From contig DASQZW010000286.1 of assembly GCA_035638495.1 (NCBI GenBank), positions 1 through 58,095 of the forward strand: a DNA stretch of 58,095 nucleotides, written 5' to 3'. Below, piece after piece: positions 18,071 through 25,716 of the stretch. Made by a program: the position numbers and the translations under genes. Source of the stretch: CF-161 sp035638495. Lineage in GTDB: Bacteria > Chloroflexota > Dormibacteria > Dormibacterales > Dormibacteraceae. Position 1 is the first letter of the stretch. Every line of letters starts with the position of its first letter. The notes below the pieces were generated by a model. That model was not told the origin of the DNA. It worked only from the letters and a program-made list of their open reading frames with translations, and did not search any database.

Positions 18071-19258
18071 TTGGCGGCGACGGAAGATGGTCCGCGCTCG
18101 GTACTGACGCGGGGACGCGCGGCCGTGTCCCTGCTCTTCCTGCTCTATGGGACGATCCTCGGCACCTGGACGGCGCGCATCCCGGCGGTCAAGCAGCACC
18201 TGGGACTCGGCGACGGGCAGCTCAGCATCGGGCTGCTGGCGTTCGCGGCCGGCGCGATCGCCGGTATGCAGGCGGCCGGGCCGCTCGTCGACCGGCTGCG
18301 GAGCCGGCGGGTGATGATCCCGGCGGCCATCGCGGACGCCGCGCTGCTGGTCCTGCCCGCGTTCGCCTTCGACCTCGGCAGTCTGGCGGTCTGCCTGTTC
18401 GCGTTCGGCGCCGTCCACGGCACGCTCAACGTCGCGATGAACGTCAACGCGGTCGAGGTCCAGCGGGCGAGGGGCCGGCCGATCATCTCGTCCTGTCACG
18501 CCGTCTACAGCGCGGGCGGCTTCCTGGGGGCGGGCATCGGCGGGCTCTTCGCGTTCGCCGGCGCCGGGGCGGGAGCCACGTTCCTGAGCGTGGCCCTGCT
18601 CGCGGCCGGCGTCGCGATCTGGGCGGCGGCGTGGGCGCTGCCGGCGGAACTGGCACGGCTGCCGGAGCCCGAGCCCGGCGTCCGCCGCGGCGCCGGTTTG
18701 CGGACCGCGGTGCTGTTCCTCGGGGTGCTGGTGTTCTGCTGCCTCGTGGGCGAGGGCGCGGCGGCGGACTGGAGCGCCGTGTACCTCCGCGACAGCCTCG
18801 GCACCGCCGCGGGCTTCGCCGCGGCCGCGTACGCGGCGTTCTCGATCGCGATGATGGCTGGCCGCCTGGCCGGCGACCGGCTCACCACGCGACTGGGCCC
18901 GGTGCGGCTGGTGCGGGCGTGCGGCGTGCTGGCCGCATGCGGCCTTGCCGGCGCGCTGCTCACCGGCCGGCCCCTGGCGGGCGTGGCCGGGTTCGCCTGC
19001 CTGGGCGCGGGCCTGTCGTGCATCGCGCCGCAGGTGTTCGCGGCGGCCGGCAGCCGGGACCCGGCGCGTGCGGGACAGGCCATCGGCCGGGTGGCGGGGC
19101 TGGGCTTTCTCGGCTTCGTGGCCGGCCCGGTGCTGATCGGCGGCGCGGCGCAGCTGTTCGGCCTGCCCCGCGCCCTGCTGATCCCGGCGGCGCTGGCGCT
19201 CTTCGTGGCGGCCGCCGCGCCGGCCCTGCGGGCGCCGCGCGGCGCGTCGGCGACGTAA
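18071..19258 (+). CDS. MFS transporter (12 helices)
   Basis: 395 residues with about 12 membrane helices. GTWTARIPAVKQHLGLGDGQLSIGLLAFAAGAIAGMQAAGPLVDRLRSRRV is a motif-A-like region of a sugar/drug-type MFS protein of the YbjJ-like group; VHGTLNVAMNVNAVEVQ and HAVYSAGGFLGAG in the first half are typical of that group. The start is TTG 18071 if the transcript is leaderless; otherwise GTG 18125 is possible. The first 13 codons partly duplicate sequence now found beyond vapC, so the original N-terminus was probably altered when vapBC arrived. Confidence 0.85.
   Translation: MAATEDGPRSVLTRGRAAVSLLFLLYGTILGTWTARIPAVKQHLGLGDGQLSIGLLAFAAGAIAGMQAAGPLVDRLRSRRVMIPAAIADAALLVLPAFAFDLGSLAVCLFAFGAVHGTLNVAMNVNAVEVQRARGRPIISSCHAVYSAGGFLGAGIGGLFAFAGAGAGATFLSVALLAAGVAIWAAAWALPAELARLPEPEPGVRRGAGLRTAVLFLGVLVFCCLVGEGAAADWSAVYLRDSLGTAAGFAAAAYAAFSIAMMAGRLAGDRLTTRLGPVRLVRACGVLAACGLAGALLTGRPLAGVAGFACLGAGLSCIAPQVFAAAGSRDPARAGQAIGRVAGLGFLGFVAGPVLIGGAAQLFGLPRALLIPAALALFVAAAAPALRAPRGASAT
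18087..18111 (+). repeat. 25-bp direct repeat, right copy, inside the MFS 5' end
   Basis: The partner of 17291-17315. The pair encloses 771 bases that hold vapBC and its promoter. Confidence 0.75.
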
Positions 19259-19390
19259 TCGGCCTCAGTGTGACCATCGTCGTCACTCGGCACTCTGATG
19301 GCGTCGCTCCAGGCCGCCAGTCGCGAGCGAAGCGGCTGCGATGAGCAGTCCGAGCTCGGCCTGGCACGAGCAGCCGGTCGGGCTCCGGCG

Positions 19391-19789
19391 TCACGCGGGC
19401 CGCAGCCAGTCCTCGGCCGGCCGACGGCCCGCATCCGGATCGCAGAGCCAGGCGTGCAGCGCCGCCACGAGCTGACCGGGATCGCGCCGGGACCGAGGAA
19501 ACGTCCGGCTGCTCGTATACAGCAGCGTCGCCTTCCTCCGTGTCGACTCCTCGGCTCGAAGGAAGAGCCGGCGGAAGTCCTTCACGTTTTCGGTGACCAG
19601 CCCGCGCGACTCCTGCCCGGCCCAGATGAACAGGTCGGCATCGGCCATCGCTCGAAGATCCGGGCGCTCGGCGACCGCGACGACATCGTGGCCGCGCCTC
19701 CGCAGGGCCTCGGCTACGGACGGGGCATGCACCTCGTCCAGGAGTAGCGCCACCCCAACGGGTCGGCGACGTCCGGCCGCGTGGCTCAC
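19391..19789 (-). CDS. DUF5615 PIN-like toxin
   Basis: 132 residues of the DUF5615 (Mut7-C-like, PIN-like) family: LLLDEVHAPSVAEALRRRGHDVVAVAERPDLRAMADADLF, then GLVTENVKDFRRL. The acidic residues of these segments correspond to the nuclease site in related toxins. The N-terminus (MSHAAGRRRP) is longer than is usual for the family. ATG 19789 overlaps the stop of the upstream antitoxin gene, so the two form a toxin-antitoxin operon. It lies 132 bases beyond the end of the MFS gene on the other strand; I see nothing else in that gap. Confidence 0.8.
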   Translation of the reverse strand: MSHAAGRRRPVGVALLLDEVHAPSVAEALRRRGHDVVAVAERPDLRAMADADLFIWAGQESRGLVTENVKDFRRLFLRAEESTRRKATLLYTSSRTFPRSRRDPGQLVAALHAWLCDPDAGRRPAEDWLRPA

Positions 19790-20208
19790 GCCAGCAGCCG
19801 TTGCTCCGCCAGCCAGGCCGCCTCGGCGGCCCGGGACTCCTCGTCCGCCTGGCTGATCTCGTCCTCGATCTCGTCGGGGTAGGCCGAGTAGTAGTGCATC
19901 GCGATCCGGACCTGGGCCTCACTGAGCCTCAGCACGTCGATCGCGGCCGCCACCGCGTCCGGCCCCCGCTCGTCGATCTCGCGGAGGAACTTCACAACCT
20001 CCCATACGTCCGGTCCGAACGCCAGGGCTGCCCGCCTTCCGCTGGGGCCATCCTTGAACACCAGCCCGGGATGCTCGGCCATCCGCAGGCCTTCGTCGAC
20101 GAGGCGCTGGGCCAGACCGGACGGCGTTGCGCCTGGCGTCGCCTGAGCTCGGCGTCGCAGCCGGGCCAGGAGTCGTTCGTCGAATCGAATGGACAGCGGT
20201 GCCGTCAT
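19786..20208 (-). CDS. Antitoxin with RHH-like N-terminus and DUF433-like C-terminus
   Basis: 140 residues. APLSIRFDERLLARLRRRAQATPGATPSGLAQRLVDEGLRMAEHPG looks like a ribbon-helix-helix DNA-binding part; VFKDGPSGRRAALAFGPDVWEVVKFLREIDERGPDAVAAAI, then LSEAQVRIAMHYYSAYPDEIE resembles DUF433 antitoxins. DUF433 proteins are the usual partners of DUF5615 toxins. ATG 20208 is chosen because a TATGAT box lies seven bases upstream and there is no ribosome site; ATG 20220 would give four more residues. The promoter region contains TGTA-N8-TACA (20208-20223), which may be the operator. Confidence 0.78.
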   Translation of the reverse strand: MTAPLSIRFDERLLARLRRRAQATPGATPSGLAQRLVDEGLRMAEHPGLVFKDGPSGRRAALAFGPDVWEVVKFLREIDERGPDAVAAAIDVLRLSEAQVRIAMHYYSAYPDEIEDEISQADEESRAAEAAWLAEQRLLA

Positions 20209-20215
20209 GTAGTGC

Positions 20216-20221
20216 ATCATA
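20216..20221 (-). promoter_or_regulatory. -10 box (TATGAT) for the antitoxin gene
   Basis: TATGAT on the minus strand seven bases before ATG 20208; a leaderless mRNA is likely. Confidence 0.5.
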
Positions 20222-20350
20222 CACAACGCGCTACGTGGTGCGTCTCCCTGCACGAGCCGGCGTGGTCGGTGCCGGAGGACGCCGCGGCCAGGACGTTGCA
20301 CACCGGAAGACGTGATCGGACGGCGATTGCGCAGCGCCAGGCAGTCGTTG

Positions 20351-20378
20351 TTGTCGAAGGGCGACCATGGTCTACTCT
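20351..20378 (+). promoter_or_regulatory. Promoter of the Rieske operon
   Basis: TTGTCG at 20351-20356 and TACTCT at 20373-20378 with 16 bases between. TACTCT ends six bases before ATG 20385, so the mRNA is predicted to be leaderless. Confidence 0.55.
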
Positions 20379-20384
20379 CGTGGC

Positions 20385-20753
20385 ATGCCGGTCGAATACC
20401 ACGTCGGCCCGCAGGACCTGATCCCGGAACAAGGCGGTGTCCTGGCCGTCGCCGGTGACGTCGAGGTCGGCATCTTCCGGGTGGACGGCGAGCTCCGCGC
20501 GTACGAGAACCGATGCCGCCACCAGGGCGGCCCGGTCTGCACGGGCGAGATCCTCGGCCGCTACGAGGCGATGCTGAACCCCGACGGCACACTCGCCGGC
20601 GAGCGTTTCGTCGACTCCGAGCCGCGCCTCGTCTGCCCGTGGCACGGATGGGAGTACGACCTTTCGACCGGCCGGTGCGCCGCCGACCGGCGCTACTCGC
20701 TCAAACGGTTCGACGTGTCGGTGCGCGAAGGAGAGGTCTATGTCCGTGTCTGA
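20385..20753 (+). CDS. Rieske [2Fe-2S] domain protein
   Basis: 122 residues forming a stand-alone Rieske domain. CRHQGG and CPWHGWEYD supply the two Cys and two His ligands of the 2Fe-2S cluster; between them is an insert of about 35 residues. It begins at ATG 20385, six bases after a TACTCT box. Such proteins serve as ferredoxins for oxygenases or as electron carriers. The gene overlaps the following amidohydrolase gene by 14 bases, and the two probably share a catabolic pathway, although no oxygenase large subunit is encoded nearby. Confidence 0.88.
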   Translation: MPVEYHVGPQDLIPEQGGVLAVAGDVEVGIFRVDGELRAYENRCRHQGGPVCTGEILGRYEAMLNPDGTLAGERFVDSEPRLVCPWHGWEYDLSTGRCAADRRYSLKRFDVSVREGEVYVRV

Positions 20754-21930
20754 CGTGCACCGGGCCACGGTCGTCCCGGATCGCGGCTTCTCCTTCCTCG
20801 CCAACGCCCGGCGCGAGGTGGAGCGCCGCGGGCTGCGCGACGTGCCGATCGTCGACTGCGACTGCCACCTCTACGAGACGACGGCGATGCCGGAGATCGT
20901 GCGGTACATCGAGAACCCGAACGTCCGGCGCTCGTTCGAGCGGTCGTCGATCGGGATGCTGATGCACGCGATGCTGCCCGGCAACCTCGGCGACCGCTCA
21001 TCGTCCGGGCGCATCAAGACGGACCTGGACTCGTGGCTGCCGGTCGGCGACCGGTCGGATGTCCATCCGCTGGCGGGCGGGCTGCTGCACTCGATGGACC
21101 AGATGGCGATCGACTACTCGATCCTGTTCCCGACGCCGATGCTGACGCTGGGAGCCCACCCGCAGCCCGAGATCGAGGTCGAGCTCGGCCGCGCCTACAA
21201 CCGGTGGCTGGTGCGGGACGTGCTGGTGGCCAGCCCGCGCATCCGGACCATGGCATATCTCCCGCTCTCCAACCCGGAGGCCAGCGTGGCGTTCGTCGAG
21301 GAGTTCGCCGATGCGCCCGGGGTGGTCGGCTTCATGGTCACGGCCGTCCGCTACCAGCCCATCCACGAGAACCGGTTCATGAAGGTGTTCGCGGCCCTGA
21401 ACGAGCGCTCGCTCCCGCTCGCGTTCCACTCCGGGCCGAACTGGTCGGAGCGGCCGTTCGAGCAGCTGAACCGCTTCCTGTCCGCGCACGCGCTCGGCTT
21501 CCCGTTCTACGCGATGCTGCAGCTCACGAACCTGGTGATCAACGGCATTCCCGAGCGCTTCCCGAACGTGCGCTTCGTGTTCATGGAGGCCGGCCAGGCG
21601 TGGGTGCCCTTCCTGATCGCCCGGCTCGACGGCGAGTACCGGATGCGGTCGTCGGAGGCCCCGCTCCTGCGGCGCCTTCCCAGCGCGTACATCCGCGACA
21701 TGTTCTTCACGACGCAGCCGTTCGAGCAGCTGGACGACGTCGATCACCTGCGAGCCGTGTTCGAGATCATGGCAGCGGACACGCAGCTCCTCTACTCCAG
21801 CGACTATCCGCACCAGGACTTCGACCTGCCGACGCTGATCTGGGACCTGCCATTTCTCAGTGAAGACGCCAGGCGCAACATCCTGGGAGGCAACGCGATG
21901 CGGCTGTTCGGGCTGCCGGTGCCCTCGTGA
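20740..21930 (+). CDS. Amidohydrolase-2 family metal-dependent hydrolase/decarboxylase
   Basis: 396 residues of the ACMSD-like amidohydrolase family: VDCDCHLYET at the N-terminus (metal-binding D-x-H region, with Cys where the second ligand region is usually small), ILFPTPM, LAFHSGPNW (His on the barrel), VRFVFMEAGQAWVPFLIARLDGEY and YSSDYPHQDFDLP with the last Asp/His. Members hydrolyse or decarboxylate ring-cleavage products. ATG 20740 lies inside the end of the Rieske gene, preceded by GGAGAGG. The product and the next gene overlap by GTGA, so three genes form one operon. Confidence 0.88.
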   Translation: MSVSDVHRATVVPDRGFSFLANARREVERRGLRDVPIVDCDCHLYETTAMPEIVRYIENPNVRRSFERSSIGMLMHAMLPGNLGDRSSSGRIKTDLDSWLPVGDRSDVHPLAGGLLHSMDQMAIDYSILFPTPMLTLGAHPQPEIEVELGRAYNRWLVRDVLVASPRIRTMAYLPLSNPEASVAFVEEFADAPGVVGFMVTAVRYQPIHENRFMKVFAALNERSLPLAFHSGPNWSERPFEQLNRFLSAHALGFPFYAMLQLTNLVINGIPERFPNVRFVFMEAGQAWVPFLIARLDGEYRMRSSEAPLLRRLPSAYIRDMFFTTQPFEQLDDVDHLRAVFEIMAADTQLLYSSDYPHQDFDLPTLIWDLPFLSEDARRNILGGNAMRLFGLPVPS

Positions 21931-22604
21931 GCAGGTCCGGCTTCCGGCTCGGGATCTACGTCTTCAAGGACGCGGAGATCGTCGACTTCGCGGCGCCCCA
22001 CGGGGTGTTCTCGGTGGCGAGGCGATTCGACCCCGAACTCGAGGCGTTCCTGGTCGCCGACGCGCTCCGGCCCGTCCACGCCCAGGCCGGGTTCACGGTG
22101 CTCCCGAACTACGGCTTCGGGGACCGGCCGGCGATGGACGCGTTCCTGATCCCCGGCGGGTTCGGCACGCGCCAGGAGATGCACAACGGCCGCCTGCACG
22201 AGTTCATCCGGTCGCTGCCGGACGACACGCTGCTCACCAGCGTGTGCACCGGCTCGTGGGTGTACGGCGTGATGGGCCTGCTCGACGGCCTTGCGGCGAC
22301 GAACCGCAAGGAGCCCGACCGGGTGGAGGCGTCGGGCGCCGGCATGACGCCGATCGACCGTCTGGCCCGGATCGCCCCGGCGTGCCGCATCAGCCGCGCG
22401 CGCGTCGTCGACGCCGGCCGGATCGTCACGGCGGGCGGGATCGCGTCGGGGATGGAGATGGGCTTCCACCTGCTGCGGCGCGCCGGGTACGGCGAGGAAT
22501 TCCTGTCGGAGGTCGCGCGCGTGATGGAGTACTCGGCGGCATACGACCTCTATCGCCACGACCTGGAGGTCGTGGCAGCGCCCACAACCGCGGGCAGCAC
22601 CTGA
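21927..22604 (+). CDS. DJ-1/PfpI family protein, isonitrile-hydratase-like
   Basis: 225 residues. LGIYVFKDAEIVDFAAPHGVF, FLIPGGFGTRQE and the nucleophile elbow SVCTGSW place it in the class I glutamine-amidotransferase-like DJ-1/PfpI fold, with Cys in the position of the catalytic thiol and Asp/Glu from the first strand. The set with TAGGIASGMEMGFHLL is found in isonitrile hydratase (InhA)-like and GlxA-type members. It lacks the AraC domain of the regulators. Being last in the Rieske-amidohydrolase operon, it probably acts on a related small nitrogenous substrate. Confidence 0.83.
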   Translation: MSRSGFRLGIYVFKDAEIVDFAAPHGVFSVARRFDPELEAFLVADALRPVHAQAGFTVLPNYGFGDRPAMDAFLIPGGFGTRQEMHNGRLHEFIRSLPDDTLLTSVCTGSWVYGVMGLLDGLAATNRKEPDRVEASGAGMTPIDRLARIAPACRISRARVVDAGRIVTAGGIASGMEMGFHLLRRAGYGEEFLSEVARVMEYSAAYDLYRHDLEVVAAPTTAGST

Positions 22605-22686
22605 CAGTCGAGGAACCTGCTCGCCAGCCGCAAGATCGGGCCGGGCCACCGGGCCATCGTGGACGCCTCGCCCCGGCCCCACGCGT

Positions 22687-23913
22687 TCAGGTCGCCACCG
22701 GGAGAGGGCCGGCGGCTCGGCCCGGGAACGGCGGCAGCTCGATCGCGTCCGCCTTCGTGAACTGTCCGGCGACGAGCGCGCGCATCGGCCACCGCGTCAC
22801 CCAGCGCATCGACAGGGCTCGCATCCGGATCATGAGGTCGCTCATCGGTGCGAAACCGCCGACGCCGCCGGGCGGCAGCTGCATCGCCTGGGCGACGTAC
22901 GCCCGCAGGCGCTCCTGGTACCGGGGGAACGCGATCCGGTGGTCGCCCCCGGCCGCGACCAGCTCGGCCACCAGGACGTATGCGCCGACGAGCGCCAGGC
23001 TGGTGCCCAGCCCGCTCAGCGGTGACGGGCAGTAGCCGGCGTCCCCGAGCAGCACGACCCGGCCGCGCGACCACTCGGGGAGGTGCACCTGACCGACGGA
23101 GTCGAAGTAGAAGTCGTCCGCCCGGCCCATCGCGTCGAGCAGCCGGGGCACCTCCCAGCCGGCGTCCGCGAACCGCCTCTCCAGCTCCTCCTGCTGCGCG
23201 GCTCGCCCGATCCGCTCGTACCGGTCGTCCTCCGCGCGGAAGCTCAGCGAGGCCTTGATCTCGCCGCCGTCCCGCCCGGGCCGGGCGCTCGCGACCAGGC
23301 CGCCTGGCGCGTTGTACATCAGGAACCAGCCGCCCAGGTCGATGTCGGCGGGCGCCGTGTACCAGGCGTTGTAGAGGGCGAGCGGGCGGAGGCACGACGA
23401 GTCCGGTCCGAACGCGAGGCGCCGGACGGTCGAGTGCAGCCCGTCGGCACCGACGACCAGCGCGAACCGGCGCGTGGGCGCCCGTTCGAACGCGACCGTC
23501 ACGCCGCCGGCGTCCTGGTCCAGGCGGGTGATGGTGTCGTCGAAGAGGTACTCCGTGGCCGGCAGCGACGCCTCGTAGAGCACCCGGCAGAGGTCGCCGC
23601 GCAGGACCTCGATCTCCGAGACGATACCCTCGCCGCCGAAGGCGTCCGCCGGCATCCGGGCGGTGATCCGGCCCCTCGTGTCGACGTACGCGAACCCTTC
23701 CTGCTCGAGCGCCACCTCGCGCACGCGGTCGAGGAGGCCCATCCGCTCGGTCACGGTGCGACCGGCGCCGCGCAGGTCGACCGCCTGTCCCCCCGGTCGC
23801 GGCGCCGGGGCGCGCTCGACTACCGTCGGATCGAACCCCGCCGCGCGTAGCCAGTACGCGAGGGCCGGACCAGCGATGCCAGCGCCCGAGATGAGCACGT
23901 CGTTGTTTCCCAT
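22687..23913 (-). CDS. FAD-dependent monooxygenase, PHBH/TetX-like
   Basis: 408 residues. VLISGAGIAGPALAYWLRAAG is the FAD-binding GxGxxG strand-helix; VVGADGLHSTVRR is the DG motif, and VVLLGDAGYCPSPLSGLGTSLAL the GD motif that contacts the ribityl chain. This pattern belongs to class A flavin monooxygenases, among them antibiotic-modifying enzymes such as TetX. It diverges from a GntR-TetR fusion regulator with only 30 bases between the starts, an arrangement typical of inducible detoxification. The substrate cannot be read from sequence. A TACGCT box is seven bases before ATG 23913. Confidence 0.88.
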   Translation of the reverse strand: MGNNDVLISGAGIAGPALAYWLRAAGFDPTVVERAPAPRPGGQAVDLRGAGRTVTERMGLLDRVREVALEQEGFAYVDTRGRITARMPADAFGGEGIVSEIEVLRGDLCRVLYEASLPATEYLFDDTITRLDQDAGGVTVAFERAPTRRFALVVGADGLHSTVRRLAFGPDSSCLRPLALYNAWYTAPADIDLGGWFLMYNAPGGLVASARPGRDGGEIKASLSFRAEDDRYERIGRAAQQEELERRFADAGWEVPRLLDAMGRADDFYFDSVGQVHLPEWSRGRVVLLGDAGYCPSPLSGLGTSLALVGAYVLVAELVAAGGDHRIAFPRYQERLRAYVAQAMQLPPGGVGGFAPMSDLMIRMRALSMRWVTRWPMRALVAGQFTKADAIELPPFPGRAAGPLPVAT

Positions 23914-23943
23914 ATCAGGTAGCGTACGTCGTATTTTATATTC
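23914..23943. promoter_or_regulatory. 30-bp divergent promoter, monooxygenase / GntR-TetR regulator
   Basis: The minus strand has TACGCT at 23921-23926, seven bases before ATG 23913. The plus strand has TATTTT at 23932-23937, six bases before ATG 23944. Both mRNAs would start at or next to their start codons, so a repressor bound in this short AT-rich stretch would block both. Confidence 0.6.
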
Positions 23944-24960
23944 ATGCGCACTAGGGCGCGACACGAACAGCGTATCATGTGGACGAACTCGATGAGCACT
24001 AGTGCACCGGGCTCCGCCGCGACGTCCCGCTACCGCGAGATCGCCGCCGACCTGCGCCGGCAGATCGAGTCGGGCGAGCTCGCCCCCGGCATGCGCGTGC
24101 CGTCGACGCGAGCCATCGTCGACCGGTGGGGCGTGGCGATGGCCACCGCCACCAGGGTGCTGACGGAGCTGCGCCACCAGGGCCTCGTCCGCGCCGTGCC
24201 CGGCGTCGGGACCGTGGTCGAGGGCGGCGACCGGCGGCCCGCCCGGACGTCGCCTCCGCAGCGGCGGCAGGGCGCCCCGGAAGGGACGCTGACGTCCGAG
24301 CGCATCGCCGCCGCCGGAGTCGCGATCGCGGATGGCGAGGGCCTTAGCGCGGTCTCGATGCGCCGCGTCGCGAGCGAGCTCGGCGTCGCCACGATGTCGC
24401 TCTACCGGCACGTCCGGGACAAGGACGACCTGCTGCTCCGGATGCTCGACGCTGTGCTCGGGGAGTGGCGGCTGCCCGAAGATCCCCCGGCGGCGTGGCG
24501 CCCGCGCGTGGAGATCGCGGCCCGGCTGTTCTGGGACGCCTGCCGCCGGCATCCCTGGCTGGCGCCGGCGCTGTCGATCACCCGGCCGCAGCCGGTGGCC
24601 GCGGGCCTGCCGTTCGCGGAGTTCCTGCTCGCCACCCTGGACGGCCTCGGCCTCGACCACCAGACGACGTTCACGGCGTACATCACGCTGGTCAACTACG
24701 TCCGCGGCACGGCGATGAACCTCGAGATGGAGGCCGAGGCGGAGGCCGCCACCGGCGTCGACAACGAGGAGTGGCTCGATGCGCAGGAGCCGGCGCTGCG
24801 TGCCATCGTCACGGCCGGCCGGTTCCCCGTCTTCACTCGCTTCATCTCCCAGGAGTACGACTTCAGCCTCGACGGCCTGTTCGAGTTCGGGCTCGGCCGG
24901 CTGCTGGACGGGCTTGCTGCGCTGGTCGCAGAGGGAGCCCCGGGCCGCTCCGGCGCCTGA
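23944..24960 (+). CDS. Fusion regulator: GntR winged helix joined to TetR-type domains
   Basis: 338 residues. Residues about 28-98 are a GntR winged helix (YREIAADLRRQIESGELAPGMRVPSTR, then VTRVLTELRHQGLVRAVPGVGTVV-like wing). After a basic linker, residues about 120-170 are a TetR helix-turn-helix (VSMRRVASELGVATMSLYRHVRDKDDLL), and the rest is a TetR_C_1-type ligand domain. So the protein has two DNA-binding domains on one chain. The start at ATG 23944 fits the TATTTT box; ATG 23977 and 23992 are alternatives. It probably represses the divergent monooxygenase gene and itself. Confidence 0.85.
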   Translation: MRTRARHEQRIMWTNSMSTSAPGSAATSRYREIAADLRRQIESGELAPGMRVPSTRAIVDRWGVAMATATRVLTELRHQGLVRAVPGVGTVVEGGDRRPARTSPPQRRQGAPEGTLTSERIAAAGVAIADGEGLSAVSMRRVASELGVATMSLYRHVRDKDDLLLRMLDAVLGEWRLPEDPPAAWRPRVEIAARLFWDACRRHPWLAPALSITRPQPVAAGLPFAEFLLATLDGLGLDHQTTFTAYITLVNYVRGTAMNLEMEAEAEAATGVDNEEWLDAQEPALRAIVTAGRFPVFTRFISQEYDFSLDGLFEFGLGRLLDGLAALVAEGAPGRSGA

Positions 24961-24984
24961 CGAAAGCACGGGTCCTGTCAGGCG
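24954..24984 (+). terminator. Hairpin at the end of the GntR-TetR gene
   Basis: CGCCTGAC at 24954-24961 pairs perfectly with 24977-24984 across 15 bases. There is no T-run. Its right arm is also the first of three repeats with 11-base spacing. Confidence 0.35.
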
Positions 24985-25004
24985 TCCGTCAGGGCACGGT
25001 CACT
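24977..25004 (+). repeat. GTCAGG repeats spaced 11 bp, upstream of a membrane-protein gene
   Basis: GTCAGG at 24977 and 24988 and GTCACT at 24999 are spaced exactly 11 bases, one helical turn. They lie 35-62 bases before ATG 25039. Inverted copies with the same spacing occur at 29478 and 29489. Confidence 0.5.
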
Positions 25005-25038
25005 GGCCGGCCGCGCTCGAGCACGCCACGCTGGGTGC

Positions 25039-25716
25039 ATGGCCGACATCGCACACTGGGCCCACCGCACGCTCGACGAGCTCGACGAGCGCGGCGAGGG
25101 GCTCGCACGAGACCTGCGCAGGCACGCACTGGGCGTCGCCGCGCTCTCCCTCGCCCTGGCCGCGCTGCTGGAGGCGGTGCAGGTCGTCGCGACGATCGCG
25201 GCCGGCGGCCACTACACCGCCGGCGCCGGCCTCCGCGACACGGTCCTGAAGCTTCCGTGGGCCCTGCTGGTCTGCGTGGGCCTGTGGCTGGGCATCGTGA
25301 TCGGGCACAGCCGCCCGGCGGTGACCGGACTGATCGGCCTGGTGGTGGCGCCGCTGGCGTCGCTGGGCGCGCGCGCCACCGCCCAGGCCGCGTCCGGCCT
25401 GACGTTCGCGACGAGCGTGTCGCAGACGCCGTCGCCGCTGGCCGTCGCGGGCCTCAAGGGCCTGGAGTACGCCGCGCTCGGGTTCACGGTCGCCTGGCTG
25501 CAGCATCGACACTGGGCGCGGGCGACCCACCACGTGGCGGCCGGGCTCGGCGCCGGCGCGCTCTTCGGCGGGGCGATCCTCGCGCTGACCGCGGCCGGGC
25601 AGGCGCTCACACCGGTCGTGCTCGTGGGGTGGCTCGTGAACGAGGTGCTCTTCCCGGTCGGCTGCGCGCTGATCCTCTTCCGGCTCGGACCGCGGCGAGG
25701 CCGGCGCGCGTCATGA
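25039..25716 (+). CDS. Predicted membrane protein, function unknown
   Basis: 225 residues. An N-terminal amphipathic helix with acidic and basic residues (LDELDERGEGLARDLRRHA) is followed by four or five membrane helices, with a polar loop around residues 125-140. I do not recognise the family. The stop overlaps the ATG of the AMP-binding gene, so the two are translationally coupled. Repeats with 11-base spacing upstream suggest activator control, but no clear -10 box or ribosome site is visible. Confidence 0.65.
   Translation: MADIAHWAHRTLDELDERGEGLARDLRRHALGVAALSLALAALLEAVQVVATIAAGGHYTAGAGLRDTVLKLPWALLVCVGLWLGIVIGHSRPAVTGLIGLVVAPLASLGARATAQAASGLTFATSVSQTPSPLAVAGLKGLEYAALGFTVAWLQHRHWARATHHVAAGLGAGALFGGAILALTAAGQALTPVVLVGWLVNEVLFPVGCALILFRLGPRRGRRAS

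Noticed and set aside
22687..23913. Calling the flavin monooxygenase a tetracycline-resistance enzyme
   Set aside because: The motifs are shared by all class A flavin monooxygenases; the TetR-like regulator partner alone does not define the substrate.
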